Positions 15,240-24,295 of a stretch of 64,000 nt of DNA are shown piece after piece. Both the position numbers and the translations under genes were made by a program. The notes below the pieces were generated by a model that did not search any database, was not told where the DNA came from, and was given only the letters and a program-made list of their open reading frames with translations. Position 1 is the first letter of the stretch; the number at the start of each line of letters is the position of its first letter. Origin of the DNA: CAYYNP01 sp964472545 (GTDB taxonomy: Bacteria > Planctomycetota > Planctomycetia > Pirellulales > Thermoguttaceae); assembly GCA_964472545.1 (NCBI GenBank), contig CAYYNP010000012.1:1-64000 (forward strand). Reading direction: 5' to 3'.

Positions 15240-16727
15240 ATGGCGACGCCCTATCTCTGCGCAAACGACGCTGAAGAGGACCGTTTCGCACCCTGGATGC
15301 ACCAGGCCCTGCGGCAGACGCCGAGCTGGCTGGTAAGCATGGTCTTTCATATGGTCCTGGTGCTCACGCTGGCGCTGATGCCGATGTCGCTGCGCGGCGA
15401 CGACGGCGCCGGCGCGATCCATGCGTATCAAGAGCCGCCGCAGGAGTTGGAGGAACTCGAACCGTTGGAAGACGAGCCGCTGGAGGAGCTGGACCTGTTG
15501 CAGGAGATCGTGAGTATCGACTCGACGATTGCCGACGAGGAGCCCGACTTCTCGCCGGCCAACGATCTCGAGGCTGCCGGGTTGTTCGTCGAACCTGGCG
15601 AGATCGGCCCGGATAAGGTGCCGCCCGGCGAGTTCAAGATCGGCAAGCACGACGGCACGGGCACAGGCCGCGGAGACGGCGGAATCGGCGGCCCCAAGGG
15701 GCCTCGCGTCCGCAATATCGAGCAGCCGGAGGTGCTGGCGGCCTTGAAGTGGCTGACCGCCCATCAACTGCCCAACGGGGCCTGGTCGTTTGCCCATCAT
15801 CTCTGCCCAACCTGTAACGGCCAATGCCGCAACCCGGGCAATCACAAGGACGCACTGCACGGAGCCACGGCCATCGCGATCTTGCCGTTTCTCGGCGCCG
15901 CACAAACGCACAAGCGAGGCCAATTCAAGGAGACGGTCGGGGCCGGGCTCTACTTCCTCTCCGGCGCCATCAAGCTCGACCCCATGAAGGGCGGCAGCCT
16001 GCACGAGGCCGGCGGGCGGATGTACTCGCACGGCCTGGCCTCGATCGCACTCTGCGAGGCCTACGCCATGACCAACGACCGCGCGCTGCACAACCCCTCG
16101 CAAGCGGCGATCAACTACATCTGCTACGCCCAGGACCCCATCGGCGGCGGCTGGCGATACGAGCCGCGGCAGCGGGGCGATACGTCGGTCGTCGGCTGGC
16201 AGATCATGGCGCTGAAGAGCGGCCACATGGCGTATCTGCGCGTGCCGCCGATCACGATCAAGAAGTCGTATGCGTTTCTCGATTCCGTGCAGGCCAACAG
16301 CGGGGCCAACTACGGCTACACCGGCCCGGGCGAAGGCGCCGCCACCACGGCCATCGGCCTGCTCTGCCGGATGTATCTCGGCTGGAAGAAGGACAACCCG
16401 GCGCTCGAGCGCGGCGTCGAGTTCCTCAGCGAACGAGGCTTCTCCAGAACCAACATGTATTACAACTACTATGCCACCCAAGTCATGCGACATTACGGCG
16501 GCGAACAGTGGGACAAGTGGAACCGCGAGATCCGCGACTGGTTGCTCGCGATGCAAGCCAAAGGCAAAGGCCACGAAGCCGGAAGCTGGTACGTCGGCGG
16601 CGGCCACGGCCAAACCGGCGGCCGGCTCTACTGCACCGCGATGGCCACCATGATCCTCGAAGTCTACTACCGCTATCTGCCGATCTACGGCGACGAGGCG
16701 GTGGACGAGGAGTTTGTGATCGAGTAG
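15240..16727 (+). CDS. Squalene-cyclase/prenyltransferase-fold toroid protein, membrane-anchored
   Basis: A 495-residue protein, ATG 15240 behind AGGAG. One membrane segment (WLVSMVFHMVLVLTLALMPM, about 30-50) is followed by an acidic Glu/Leu-rich stretch and a Gly-rich linker. Residues of about 160-470 form an alpha-alpha toroid with repeated QW-like units (ALKWLTAHQLPNGAWSF, YAQDPIGGGWRYEP, FLDSVQANSGANYGYTG). A CPTCNGQC pair of cysteines lies near residue 187. The fold is shared with terpenoid cyclases, but no DxDD catalytic motif is visible, so an enzymatic role is doubtful. This architecture is common and of unknown function in planctomycetes. Confidence 0.75.
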   Translation: MATPYLCANDAEEDRFAPWMHQALRQTPSWLVSMVFHMVLVLTLALMPMSLRGDDGAGAIHAYQEPPQELEELEPLEDEPLEELDLLQEIVSIDSTIADEEPDFSPANDLEAAGLFVEPGEIGPDKVPPGEFKIGKHDGTGTGRGDGGIGGPKGPRVRNIEQPEVLAALKWLTAHQLPNGAWSFAHHLCPTCNGQCRNPGNHKDALHGATAIAILPFLGAAQTHKRGQFKETVGAGLYFLSGAIKLDPMKGGSLHEAGGRMYSHGLASIALCEAYAMTNDRALHNPSQAAINYICYAQDPIGGGWRYEPRQRGDTSVVGWQIMALKSGHMAYLRVPPITIKKSYAFLDSVQANSGANYGYTGPGEGAATTAIGLLCRMYLGWKKDNPALERGVEFLSERGFSRTNMYYNYYATQVMRHYGGEQWDKWNREIRDWLLAMQAKGKGHEAGSWYVGGGHGQTGGRLYCTAMATMILEVYYRYLPIYGDEAVDEEFVIE

Positions 16728-16733
16728 GGGGCT

Positions 16734-16835
16734 GGGGATTGGGGATTGGGGTTTGGGGGTTGGGTTCCGGCTTATCACAATTTNNNNNNNNNNGTGGGGG
16801 GGGGGGGTGTGGGTGTTGGGGTTTTGGGGGTGTGG
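16734..16835. other. Assembly gap with G-rich artefact
   Basis: G-rich units such as GGGGATTGGGGATTGGGG lead to ten Ns (16784-16793) and then a poly-G/T stretch. The left part may be a genuine simple repeat; the right part looks like read-end artefact. The true distance and sequence between the flanking genes are unknown. Confidence 0.85.
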
Positions 16836-16837
16836 GG

Positions 16838-16920
16838 AAAAGGCGTCGGGGTGGCGCAGCCACAAGAGGTGGCAGCATTATGCGCGAGACCTCTTGTTGC
16901 TCCGCAACCCCGACGCTTTT
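16838..16920. repeat. Hairpin repeat, family D
   Basis: AAAAGGCGTCGGGGT pairs with ACCCCGACGCTTTT, and the inner arms GCCACAAGAGGT and ACCTCTTGTTGC also pair. It is next to a scaffold gap, as is the family A half copy at 5269-5301. Confidence 0.85.
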
Positions 16921-16987
16921 CCGACGCAGCGAAAGAAGTGGCAACGCTCCCTGCGGAAAAGCGGCGGGGCCACCCGAGCGGCAGCAC

Positions 16988-19900
16988 CTATCGGGCGGCG
17001 TCCTCTTCAGGCACATCCTCCGCCGTCTTCTCCGAAGGGGCTTCCGTCGCTTGCAGCAGAAACCGCAGTAGATTCGGAAGCTCCCCGTCGCCGACCGTCT
17101 TCTCGACCCCGTCGGGCATCGGCGACAACGGCGAGGCGAAGCGTTCCTCAATGCCGTCGTGGCCGATTCGCAGTTCTTTGCCTTCGGCGTTGACCAGGAT
17201 CAGCACGTTGCCCTCGTCGCGCAAGGCCAGGCCGGTTTGGGTCAGGCCGTCGTCGGTCAACACGACCGTGCTGCGGAAGGCCGGGTCGACGTTGCGGTGG
17301 GGGTCGAGCATGTCTTCCAGCAGACGATCCAGCCCGCGGACTCCGATGCCGTCCAGATCAGGGCCGAACTTCTTGCCCTCGCCGTCGAGTTGATGGCAGA
17401 TGGCGCAGTGCTTGGTGAACAACTCGCCGCCACGCTTGGCGTCGGGCTTGGCGGTGAGGAACGCTTGGCGCTGCGCGGAAATGCGGCCGGCCGTGAGCGC
17501 ATCGAGCGTCGGCAGGTTCTTAGTGAGCTTGGCCACCCGGGCTGCCCAGTCGGCCCCTTGGCGGGCTTCGAGCGTCCGCAGCACACCCGGTTCGCGCAGC
17601 AGCATCGGCGAGAGTTTTCCTTCTTCGATGGTCGCCATCAGCAACTCGGCCCCCGGCGGCGTGCTCGCCAGTGCCGCGGCCAGGCCGGCCGCCAGTTGGC
17701 GGTGGGCCGTCTTCAGCCGCTCGAGCAATAACGCGCGGCTTTCGTCGGTGTTGATGGCCGACAACGCCGCGGCCGCGTTGCGGCGCACGACGATCACCTG
17801 CCCCGGATCGCCGAGGATCGCATCCAGCAGCGCAATGCCTCGCTGTCCGCCCGTGGGCACGCTGGCGTGGATCGCCGCGGAGCGGACTTCGACGGTCCGA
17901 GCTTTCGAGCGGGCGATTTCGGCCAGCGGTTCGTAGAGGGCCTCCAGCCGCAGCGCAGCGGCGACTTGGATGCCTTCGATCACCCGGGCCGGGTTCGGCG
18001 CGCGGAGGAGTTGGCGGACGAGCCTTTCGGCCCAGGGGTAGAACGCCTCGGGGATCTGCCGGCCGCGTTCGGCCGTCGCCAAGCCGAACGATCGGAATGC
18101 GGCCAACTGCTCGAGTGCGGTGGCCTTCTGCCACGTGAGCACGTATCGGGCGACGGCGTCGAGATTGTCGTCGGCCACGTACCGGGTGGCGAAGTGGATC
18201 AGTTCGGTAGCACGGCCGGCGGCGAAATTGCCGGCTTCCAAGGCCGAAAGCACAGACGCGGCCGCCTGCGGATTGCGGACGCCTAAGAGCACGTCGAGCA
18301 AGCGATGCACGCGGGCGTCGGGCTGGTCGAACACGGCGTGTTCGGCGAGGATCTCCGGTCGCAAGAGTTGATCCCGCAATGCCATTCGCGCCGTATGGAC
18401 CAGGTACGTATCGTCCGCCGGCGTCTCTTCGAGCAACCGCAACAGCAGCGGGACGTTGGCCGTGTGGGGATTCCGACCCAACGCATCGGCGGCCGCCCGG
18501 CGGACGAACGGGTCGTCGTCGAAGAGCTTCCGCCGGACCAGATCGGCCGTGGTCGCACCGGGCACGTCCCAATCGGTCCGTTCGGCCATCGCCTTGACGA
18601 GATGGACGCGGACCAACCGGTGCGGGTCGTCGGCCAGACGTTCGACGAGTTTCTCGTTCAGCGCCCCCACGCGTTCTAGCACCCACAAGCCGTGGGCCCG
18701 CTGGTGCGGATTGACCGAGCCAAGGACCTTCTCGCCCAGCGACGCCGACGCCTCGTCGGCGAAGCGGTCGCAGATCTCGTGCGTGGCCGCCAGGCGGACC
18801 GACAGATTCGGATCGCCCAGCCGGGGCCAAAGCGCCTCAAGCCCCAATTGCGTCAAGTCGTGTACCTTGCGAAGCCGTTGCGGTTTCTCCTCCGTCCCCC
18901 GATAGACCACACGCCACACCCGCCCGCGGGTCTTGTCGCGCCGCGGATGCGTCAGCGGCACTTCGTAGTAGCCGATGATGCAGTCGTAGAAATCGGCGAT
19001 GTAGAGCGCCCCGTCCGGACCGAGCTTGACCTCGACCGGGCGGAACCAGCGGTCGTCGCAGGTGACGAAGTCCGCGCACTCGGTGCCCACCAACGATGAG
19101 CCCCGCGCGGCCACCGTGTCGCGATTCACCCGGCCGGTCACGCTGTTGCCCATGTAGACCGACTCTCGATACGGCGGCGGAAACTGATCGGCGGCGTAGT
19201 AGGCGATGCCGGAGATCGACGTCGAGCCGTGTGCGTGGTCGATCAACTTCGGCCCGAAGCCCAGCCCGTCGTGCGGCTTGCCGAAACTGGGATAGTAGGC
19301 CCCGCGCAACAGACAATAGGCCGGTTTGCTGTGGCAGTCGGCTGTGAACTGGTTGCCCAGTGAGTCGAAGGCGATCCCGTACGGATTCACCTGCCCGTGC
19401 CAGACGTATTCGATATGCGAGCCGTCGAGCCGGAAGCGGTAGCCGTTGCCGGAGTTCATGGCGATCGTTTGCCCGTCGGCGCCCTCGACCTGCGAGCTGT
19501 TGCGATATCCATGACAGGCGTAGATCCAGCCGTCGAGCCAGCGGGTGAAGCCGTTGTTCATGCCGTGGGCGTCGACGTTGCCGAAGCCCGTGTAGAGCAC
19601 GTCGCGCCGATCGATCCGCCCGTCGCCGTCGACGTCGCGGCAGCGGAAGATGCTGGGGATGCTAAAGACCAACGCCCCGCCGGGCACCGGCTCGGCGCCG
19701 GTGGGCATGCTGAGTTTGTCGACCAACGTGGTCGCCGAATCGTAACGTCCATCGCCGTCGGTGTCCTCGAAGACCTTCAGCCCGTCGCCGCCCGGCCCCG
19801 GTTTGGGAAACGGATAGTCGGCCGTATCGGTCACCCAGAGGCGGCCCTTGGCGTCGAAGTTCAGGCTCAAAGGGCTGTAGATGTCCGGTTCGGAGGCGAC

Positions 19901-20068
19901 CAGTTCGATCTTGAAACCCGGCGGGAGATGGAACTTCTTGAGCTGTTCCTGCGGCGAGAGGGGCCCTTCGGGAACGACGTGCGGGCGAGGCTGGGCCATG
20001 GCGGCGGATGGACCGGCCACCAGAATCCACAACAGCGGAAGCCAGAGTCCGAGTTTCGTTCGCGGCAT
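16988..20068 (-). CDS. PVC-type cytochrome c/propeller membrane-bound dehydrogenase
   Basis: A 1026-residue exported protein. The start is ATG 20068 behind AGGAG, with a signal peptide LWLPLLWILVAGPSAAMA; longer readings have no support. Residues of about 45-400 form a beta-propeller with Asp-rich turns (FEDTDGDGRYD, RDVDGDGRIDRRD) and a HGMNNGFTRWLDGWIYACHG segment. Residues of about 420-830 are HEAT-like helical repeats. The C-terminus carries one c-type heme site, HCAICHQ, near residue 890, within the KRGGELFTKHCAICHQLDGE motif. This matches the planctomycete membrane-bound-dehydrogenase plus PVC heme-binding architecture, thought to oxidise sugars in the periplasm. The substrate is unknown. 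It is co-directional with the PhyH and DUF1080 genes. Confidence 0.85.
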   Translation of the reverse strand: MPRTKLGLWLPLLWILVAGPSAAMAQPRPHVVPEGPLSPQEQLKKFHLPPGFKIELVASEPDIYSPLSLNFDAKGRLWVTDTADYPFPKPGPGGDGLKVFEDTDGDGRYDSATTLVDKLSMPTGAEPVPGGALVFSIPSIFRCRDVDGDGRIDRRDVLYTGFGNVDAHGMNNGFTRWLDGWIYACHGYRNSSQVEGADGQTIAMNSGNGYRFRLDGSHIEYVWHGQVNPYGIAFDSLGNQFTADCHSKPAYCLLRGAYYPSFGKPHDGLGFGPKLIDHAHGSTSISGIAYYAADQFPPPYRESVYMGNSVTGRVNRDTVAARGSSLVGTECADFVTCDDRWFRPVEVKLGPDGALYIADFYDCIIGYYEVPLTHPRRDKTRGRVWRVVYRGTEEKPQRLRKVHDLTQLGLEALWPRLGDPNLSVRLAATHEICDRFADEASASLGEKVLGSVNPHQRAHGLWVLERVGALNEKLVERLADDPHRLVRVHLVKAMAERTDWDVPGATTADLVRRKLFDDDPFVRRAAADALGRNPHTANVPLLLRLLEETPADDTYLVHTARMALRDQLLRPEILAEHAVFDQPDARVHRLLDVLLGVRNPQAAASVLSALEAGNFAAGRATELIHFATRYVADDNLDAVARYVLTWQKATALEQLAAFRSFGLATAERGRQIPEAFYPWAERLVRQLLRAPNPARVIEGIQVAAALRLEALYEPLAEIARSKARTVEVRSAAIHASVPTGGQRGIALLDAILGDPGQVIVVRRNAAAALSAINTDESRALLLERLKTAHRQLAAGLAAALASTPPGAELLMATIEEGKLSPMLLREPGVLRTLEARQGADWAARVAKLTKNLPTLDALTAGRISAQRQAFLTAKPDAKRGGELFTKHCAICHQLDGEGKKFGPDLDGIGVRGLDRLLEDMLDPHRNVDPAFRSTVVLTDDGLTQTGLALRDEGNVLILVNAEGKELRIGHDGIEERFASPLSPMPDGVEKTVGDGELPNLLRFLLQATEAPSEKTAEDVPEEDAAR

Positions 20069-20169
20069 GGAAGGTCTCCTCACGGGGTCGAAGGGTGGTC
20101 GAACAGGGTGTCTATCGTGGAGGCCCTGCCGCTTGAGCAAATGGGACAAGATACGTTCGTCGCAATCGG

Positions 20170-21033
20170 CTACTCCGCCGGCTTCTGGTACAACAACGGG
20201 AAAAACTGCCCACCCATCGTCTGCCCGGCGGGGATCGCCGGCACGCCGGTCAACAGCGGCTCGTCGGACACCGAGCGGACGCCGTTGCGAAAGACGTTGA
20301 CCACCGTGGCCCGGCGGGGTCGATCGCTGCGGTTTTCGCGAGAGCCGTGTACGGTCAGCGGGTGGTGGAACGACGCTTCGCCGCGCTTCAACAGCGCCGG
20401 CACCGGACGGAACTGCTCCTTCTGTTCGTCGCTGAGCACGGTCTGGATGGCGTCCATGTTGTTGGCCAGTCCGGTGATCGGCAGCAGCGGCCAGCGATGC
20501 GAGCCGGGCACGTGCTCGAGGCAGCCGTTCTGCTGGTCGCAATCGTCCAGCGCGATGAAGCACGTGAGGTGTTCCATCGGTTCGGTCCGCGTCCAATACG
20601 AGTAGTCTTGGTGCCAGGCGACCACGCCGCCGTGGCGGGCCGGCTTGCAGAAGAGCTGGTCGTGCCAGAAACGTACGGCGCCGTCGATCAACTGCGAGGC
20701 CGGCGCCAACAGCGCCGGGTTGAACAGCAGGTCGTGAAATCCCGACTCGATCCGCCACGCCCCCAGGGCGTGAAACAGCACGTTGCCCTTCGTGCCCGAC
20801 TCGTTGCTGTGGAATTCGTAGAACATCCCATGGCCGGGGTGGTTGCGGTCGAAGAGCCGTTCCAACTCCTCGCACAGCGCATCGACCTGCGCGTCGTCCA
20901 ACAGCCGCACGCCGGAAACGTAGCCGTGCTCGTGGTAGAAGTCGAGTTGTTCCGGGCTGAGGGGAGCCGGCGGCGGAGCGCTGTTGAGCAAGTCGCCGAC
21001 CGGCTCGTGCCGGCTGGAAAGGTCTGCGATCAT
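20170..21033 (-). CDS. Phytanoyl-CoA dioxygenase family (PhyH) oxygenase
   Basis: A 287-residue protein. I prefer ATG 21033 (MIADLSSRHEPVG) because the AAGAGA site has proper spacing to it; an ATG two codons upstream has almost none. The Fe(II)/2-oxoglutarate facial triad is visible: His and Asp in AWHQDYSYW (about residue 162) and the distal His in FHHPLTVHGSREN, with its Arg likely holding 2-oxoglutarate. Further PhyH signs are the DFYHEHGYVSGVRLLD opening and FIALDDCDQQNGCLEHVPGS. It hydroxylates an unknown small substrate in the cytoplasm. The longer reading upstream runs into hairpin family A. Confidence 0.85.
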   Translation of the reverse strand: MIADLSSRHEPVGDLLNSAPPPAPLSPEQLDFYHEHGYVSGVRLLDDAQVDALCEELERLFDRNHPGHGMFYEFHSNESGTKGNVLFHALGAWRIESGFHDLLFNPALLAPASQLIDGAVRFWHDQLFCKPARHGGVVAWHQDYSYWTRTEPMEHLTCFIALDDCDQQNGCLEHVPGSHRWPLLPITGLANNMDAIQTVLSDEQKEQFRPVPALLKRGEASFHHPLTVHGSRENRSDRPRRATVVNVFRNGVRSVSDEPLLTGVPAIPAGQTMGGQFFPLLYQKPAE

Positions 21034-21071
21034 GGGCATTCTCTTACGGCTGATTGTGGGTGGCTGATTGT

Positions 21072-21167
21072 GGGTGGCTGGGGCAAAGCGCAGCGATGCC
21101 CCAGGTTGCCGAAGTTGTTCTCTTCCGTGACTTACTGGGGCACCGCTGCGCTTTGCCCCAGCCACCC
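21072..21167. repeat. Hairpin repeat, family A (copy 3)
   Basis: 96-bp inverted repeat with the same arms as 1421-1514 (GGGTGGCTGGGGCAAAGCGC; core GCTGCGCTTTGCCCCAGCC). Partial direct repeats of GGGTGGCTG flank its left end, and GCAGCCACCCATCC follows its right end. Confidence 0.95.
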
Positions 21168-21219
21168 ATCCATTCGCGACGCAGCCACCCATCCGCGACG
21201 ACGTATTCTCCCGCAAGAC

Positions 21220-21927
21220 CTAATCCCCCAGCTTCTCGATCGGCGTGAGCAACAACTTGCGAAACTCGACTTCCGAGCCCTCGGCTTGCAGGGCGATCTG
21301 GCCCTTCTGTGCCGTGCATTTCGTACCGTGATTGACCAGGTCGCCGTTGACGCGAACGCGCACCGCGCCGCCGACGCACTCGATGATCATCGTGTTCCAC
21401 TCACCGGGCGGTTTCTCGGAGCCGTCGGTCAGATTCAGGATCCGCCGGGCTTTGCCTTCGGTGATCCCCCATTTCTCCTTCGGACCGCGCCGCCGCACCA
21501 TGTCGGGCACCGCGATATCCTCGACGATGCACCAGAAGTCGCCCGCGTTGCCGTGGTGCATTTGGACTTCGATCGACTTGGGAAACATCTTGTACAGCGC
21601 CCGCGGCGTGGAGGCGTGTACCAACACGCCGCAGTTTCCCGGATTGCCCGCAAAACGATACTCGACCTCCAGCCGGTAGTTCTGATACTCGTCGTCGGTA
21701 ATCAGATGTCCGCCGGGCCGGCCCAGGCTGACGAGCATACCGTCGCGGACGACGAACGGGCTTTTGGCGTCGGGGTTGTTGTCCAGGTGTGGCACGTCGG
21801 CGTGCCAGCCGGTGAGGTCCTGGCCGTTGAAGAGGCTCTTCGACGCCGGCGGCTCCGACAGCGAGATACGGCCGGTCGCGAGTATGCCGATAAGTGACAG
21901 CAAGAGGACGGCAGGTCGATTCATCAT
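21220..21927 (-). CDS. Exported DUF1080 (3-keto-disaccharide hydrolase-like) protein
   Basis: A 235-residue protein, ATG 21927 behind GGGAG (seven-base spacing). It has a signal peptide (VLLLSLIGILATGRISLSEP). The rest is one DUF1080 jelly roll opening with SLFNGQDLTGWHA and containing FVVRDGMLVSLGRPGGHLIT, YRLEVEYRFAGNPGNCGVLV and a SIEVQMHHGNAGDFW strand. DUF1080 is the 3-keto-disaccharide hydrolase-like lectin-fold family, abundant in planctomycetes. It pairs functionally with periplasmic sugar dehydrogenases such as the gene at 16988-20068. Substrate is not evident. Confidence 0.85.
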   Translation of the reverse strand: MMNRPAVLLLSLIGILATGRISLSEPPASKSLFNGQDLTGWHADVPHLDNNPDAKSPFVVRDGMLVSLGRPGGHLITDDEYQNYRLEVEYRFAGNPGNCGVLVHASTPRALYKMFPKSIEVQMHHGNAGDFWCIVEDIAVPDMVRRRGPKEKWGITEGKARRILNLTDGSEKPPGEWNTMIIECVGGAVRVRVNGDLVNHGTKCTAQKGQIALQAEGSEVEFRKLLLTPIEKLGD

Positions 21928-22105
21928 TGGTTCGCTCCCAGTAGAAACTTGGTGGACGTCATTATGTCGCCGTGTGTCGTATGCTGCAATTGCAGCAGGC
22001 CCTCGTTGGGCCGCGCTGCGTTGGACCGCGTGGCGGCGCCGCCTGCATTGTTCTAAGATTTGAATGCGTGTGCCACCGCAAGATCGGGGGGCTTGACGCA
22101 CATTC

Positions 22106-22135
22106 TTGACATCGGCGTCCCCCAGCCGCAATAAT
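22106..22135 (+). promoter_or_regulatory. Sigma-70-like promoter for the TrpF-like gene
   Basis: TTGACA (22106-22111), an 18-base spacer and AATAAT (22130-22135). The transcript would start near 22142, leaving a leader of about 26 bases to the ATG at 22168. It lies in the gap shared with the divergent DUF1080 gene. Confidence 0.6.
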
Positions 22136-22167
22136 TCGATCTTGGGTAGTCGGTCGAGGTCGAGACA

Positions 22168-22872
22168 ATGCAAGCCAGCCGCCAGACCAGAGTCAAGATA
22201 TGCTGCATCGGCAGTGTGCAAGAGGCACGCTTGGCCGTCGAGTGCGGGGCTTCGGCGCTGGGGCTGGTTTCCGAGATGCCTAGCGGACCGGGCGTTATTC
22301 CGGAGCCGCGGATCGCGGAGATTGCGGCCGTCGTGCCGCCGGGTGTGGCGTCGTTTCTGCTGACCAGCCGGCAGTCGGCCGACGAAATCATCGACCAGCA
22401 ACGCCGACTGCGAACCAACACCGTGCAGATCTGCGACCGGCTCACTGAAGGCACGCACGACGAGATCCGCGCCGCATTGCCGGGCATTTCGATCGTGCAG
22501 GCGATCCACGTGGTCGGTGAGGAGTCGATCCAAGAGGCCGCCGAAGTCGAACCGCTCGTCGACGCCGTGTTGCTCGACTCGGGCAACCGGGACCTCGCCG
22601 TCAAAGAACTCGGCGGCACCGGCCGCCGCCACAACTGGCAGATCAGCCGGCGAATTCGCCGGCGGCTCTCCGTGCCGATCTTCCTCGCCGGCGGCCTCTC
22701 GCCGCAAAACGTGGCCGAGGCGATCGAAACCGTGCGGCCGTTCGGTGTGGACGTATGCAGCGGCGTGCGAACCGACGGCAAGCTCGATCCGCAGAAAGTG
22801 GCCGACTTCTTTGAAGCCGTGAATGCCTGCCGCCACGGGCACGTCGACGCGAACGCTCCCACACGAACCTAA
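22168..22872 (+). CDS. Phosphoribosylanthranilate isomerase (TrpF) paralogue
   Basis: A 234-residue (beta/alpha)8 protein. The N-terminus VKICCIGSVQEARLAVECGA aligns with the TrpF start VKICG, the Cys being the catalytic base candidate. A DAVLLDSGNRDLAVKELGG stretch and SVPIFLAGGLSPQNVAEAI match the phosphate-binding strands 7 and 8, with GVDVCSGVRTDGKLD as the C-terminal phosphate loop. Where typical TrpF has a GFVF-SPR type loop after strand 2, this has GLVSEMPSGPGVIPEP, so the substrate may differ. No trp gene is nearby. Its operon-like follow-on is an exported beta-helix protein 23 bases downstream. Confidence 0.75.
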   Translation: MQASRQTRVKICCIGSVQEARLAVECGASALGLVSEMPSGPGVIPEPRIAEIAAVVPPGVASFLLTSRQSADEIIDQQRRLRTNTVQICDRLTEGTHDEIRAALPGISIVQAIHVVGEESIQEAAEVEPLVDAVLLDSGNRDLAVKELGGTGRRHNWQISRRIRRRLSVPIFLAGGLSPQNVAEAIETVRPFGVDVCSGVRTDGKLDPQKVADFFEAVNACRHGHVDANAPTRT

Positions 22873-22895
22873 GAGAAAGAGAAACGGAGAGACTG

Positions 22896-24263
22896 ATGCT
22901 GCGAAACCGACACCTGATGCTACTCGTGCTGATCGGCCTTGCCTCTCCCGCCGCGGCGTCGGCCAAGGTCTATCAGATCGGGCCCGGCGACGACTGGTTT
23001 CGCGTGCTCAGTGGCGACCACCTGCAGCCCGGCGACGAGGTCGTGTTGGCCGCGGGCGTCTATCGCGACGCACGCCGGCTGGTAATCGGCCATCGCGGCA
23101 CGGTCGAACGGCCCGTGGTAATCCGAGCGGCCGAAGGCGCCCGGGCCGTGCTGCACCGGCCCGACGCACGACAGAACACGATCAACATCATCGGCGCCCA
23201 ACACCTGGTCCTTCGCGGCATCGAGATCACCGGCGGCTCGTCCGGCATCCGCATGATGAAGTCGGATGCCCATGCGTGCAGGTTCGTCACCATCGAAGCG
23301 ATGCACATCCATCACACCGGCGGCGTGGCGGTCACGGCCAACAGCCCGGGCAACGCCTACGAAGGCCTGGTCTTCCGCCGCAACCACATCCACCACACGT
23401 CCGGCCACGGCGAGGGGTTCTATCTCGGCTCGAACAACGCGGCCGACGGCTCCACGACCGGCGTGATGTTCAACAGCCTGGTCGAGGGCAACTACATCCA
23501 CGACCTGGGCGGCCCCAACGTCAGCCAGGGCGACGGCATCGAAATCAAGGACGGCAGCTACAACAACATCGTCCGCGACAACGTGATCCACGACACCAAC
23601 TACCCCGGCGTGATCGTCTACGGCACCGACGGCAAGGCCCCGAACATCGTCGAGCGGAACGTGATCCTCCGCTCCGGCGACCACGGCATCCAAGCCGCCG
23701 CCGAGGCGATCATCCGCAACAACGTCGTCATCGACAATCGGGCCGACGGCATCCACAGCCATCATCACCAAAGCGCCCGGGTGGGCAGTTTGCAGATCCT
23801 GCACAACACGGTGATCTCGCGGCGGCCGGGTGGGGCGGGCATCTGTATCTCGGCTTCCAATCAAGATCGGCTCACCGGACCGGTAGTGATCGCCAACAAT
23901 GCGGTCTACGTGCCCGAGGGCCGCCTGGCCTTGCGGCTGCTCTGCCGCGAATCGGCCGACGCGCCGGTCACGGTGGCAGGCAACGTGGGGTCCGGCGGCA
24001 TGGACGGGCTCACTTCCGGCGCCGGTCGAGGCGTCTTCGATCCGGCCGGCCGACTTGCCACGGACCTCGACGATCGCTTCTACCCCATGCGCGGCGCGGC
24101 GCTGATCGGACGTGCCAACCCGCATTTCGCCGTCGCGAATGACTTCCGTGGGATCTCACGACGAACGACGCGTGACGTCGGGGCCTACGTCTATCGTGCC
24201 GACGGCGGCGCCGGCTGGTCGATCCCGCCGGGTTTCAAGCCGCTGCCGGAACGGCCGGAGTAG
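22896..24263 (+). CDS. Exported right-handed parallel beta-helix protein
   Basis: A 455-residue protein, ATG 22896 behind GGAG, with a signal peptide (LMLLVLIGLASPAAASAKV). The body has repeated coils of a parallel beta-helix: LVLRGIEITGGSSGIRMMK, GLVFRRNHIHHTSGHGEGFY, IEIKDGSYNNIVRDNVIHD, VERNVILRSGDHGIQAA. The layout (PbH1 repeats, HIHH motifs) is that of polysaccharide-lyase-like or carbohydrate-binding exported proteins. I cannot pick catalytic residues with certainty. It sits 23 bases after the TrpF-like gene and just before the GH116 gene, consistent with a glycan-breakdown cluster. Confidence 0.8.
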   Translation: MLRNRHLMLLVLIGLASPAAASAKVYQIGPGDDWFRVLSGDHLQPGDEVVLAAGVYRDARRLVIGHRGTVERPVVIRAAEGARAVLHRPDARQNTINIIGAQHLVLRGIEITGGSSGIRMMKSDAHACRFVTIEAMHIHHTGGVAVTANSPGNAYEGLVFRRNHIHHTSGHGEGFYLGSNNAADGSTTGVMFNSLVEGNYIHDLGGPNVSQGDGIEIKDGSYNNIVRDNVIHDTNYPGVIVYGTDGKAPNIVERNVILRSGDHGIQAAAEAIIRNNVVIDNRADGIHSHHHQSARVGSLQILHNTVISRRPGGAGICISASNQDRLTGPVVIANNAVYVPEGRLALRLLCRESADAPVTVAGNVGSGGMDGLTSGAGRGVFDPAGRLATDLDDRFYPMRGAALIGRANPHFAVANDFRGISRRTTRDVGAYVYRADGGAGWSIPPGFKPLPERPE

Positions 24264-24295
24264 GCGGCGAGACAATCCCCCCATCGAACCTAACC

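Noticed and set aside
20069..20875. Upstream extension of the PVC cytochrome gene by about 270 codons
   Set aside because: The extra sequence is Arg-rich antisense to the PhyH gene. ATG 20068 has AGGAG and a clear signal peptide.
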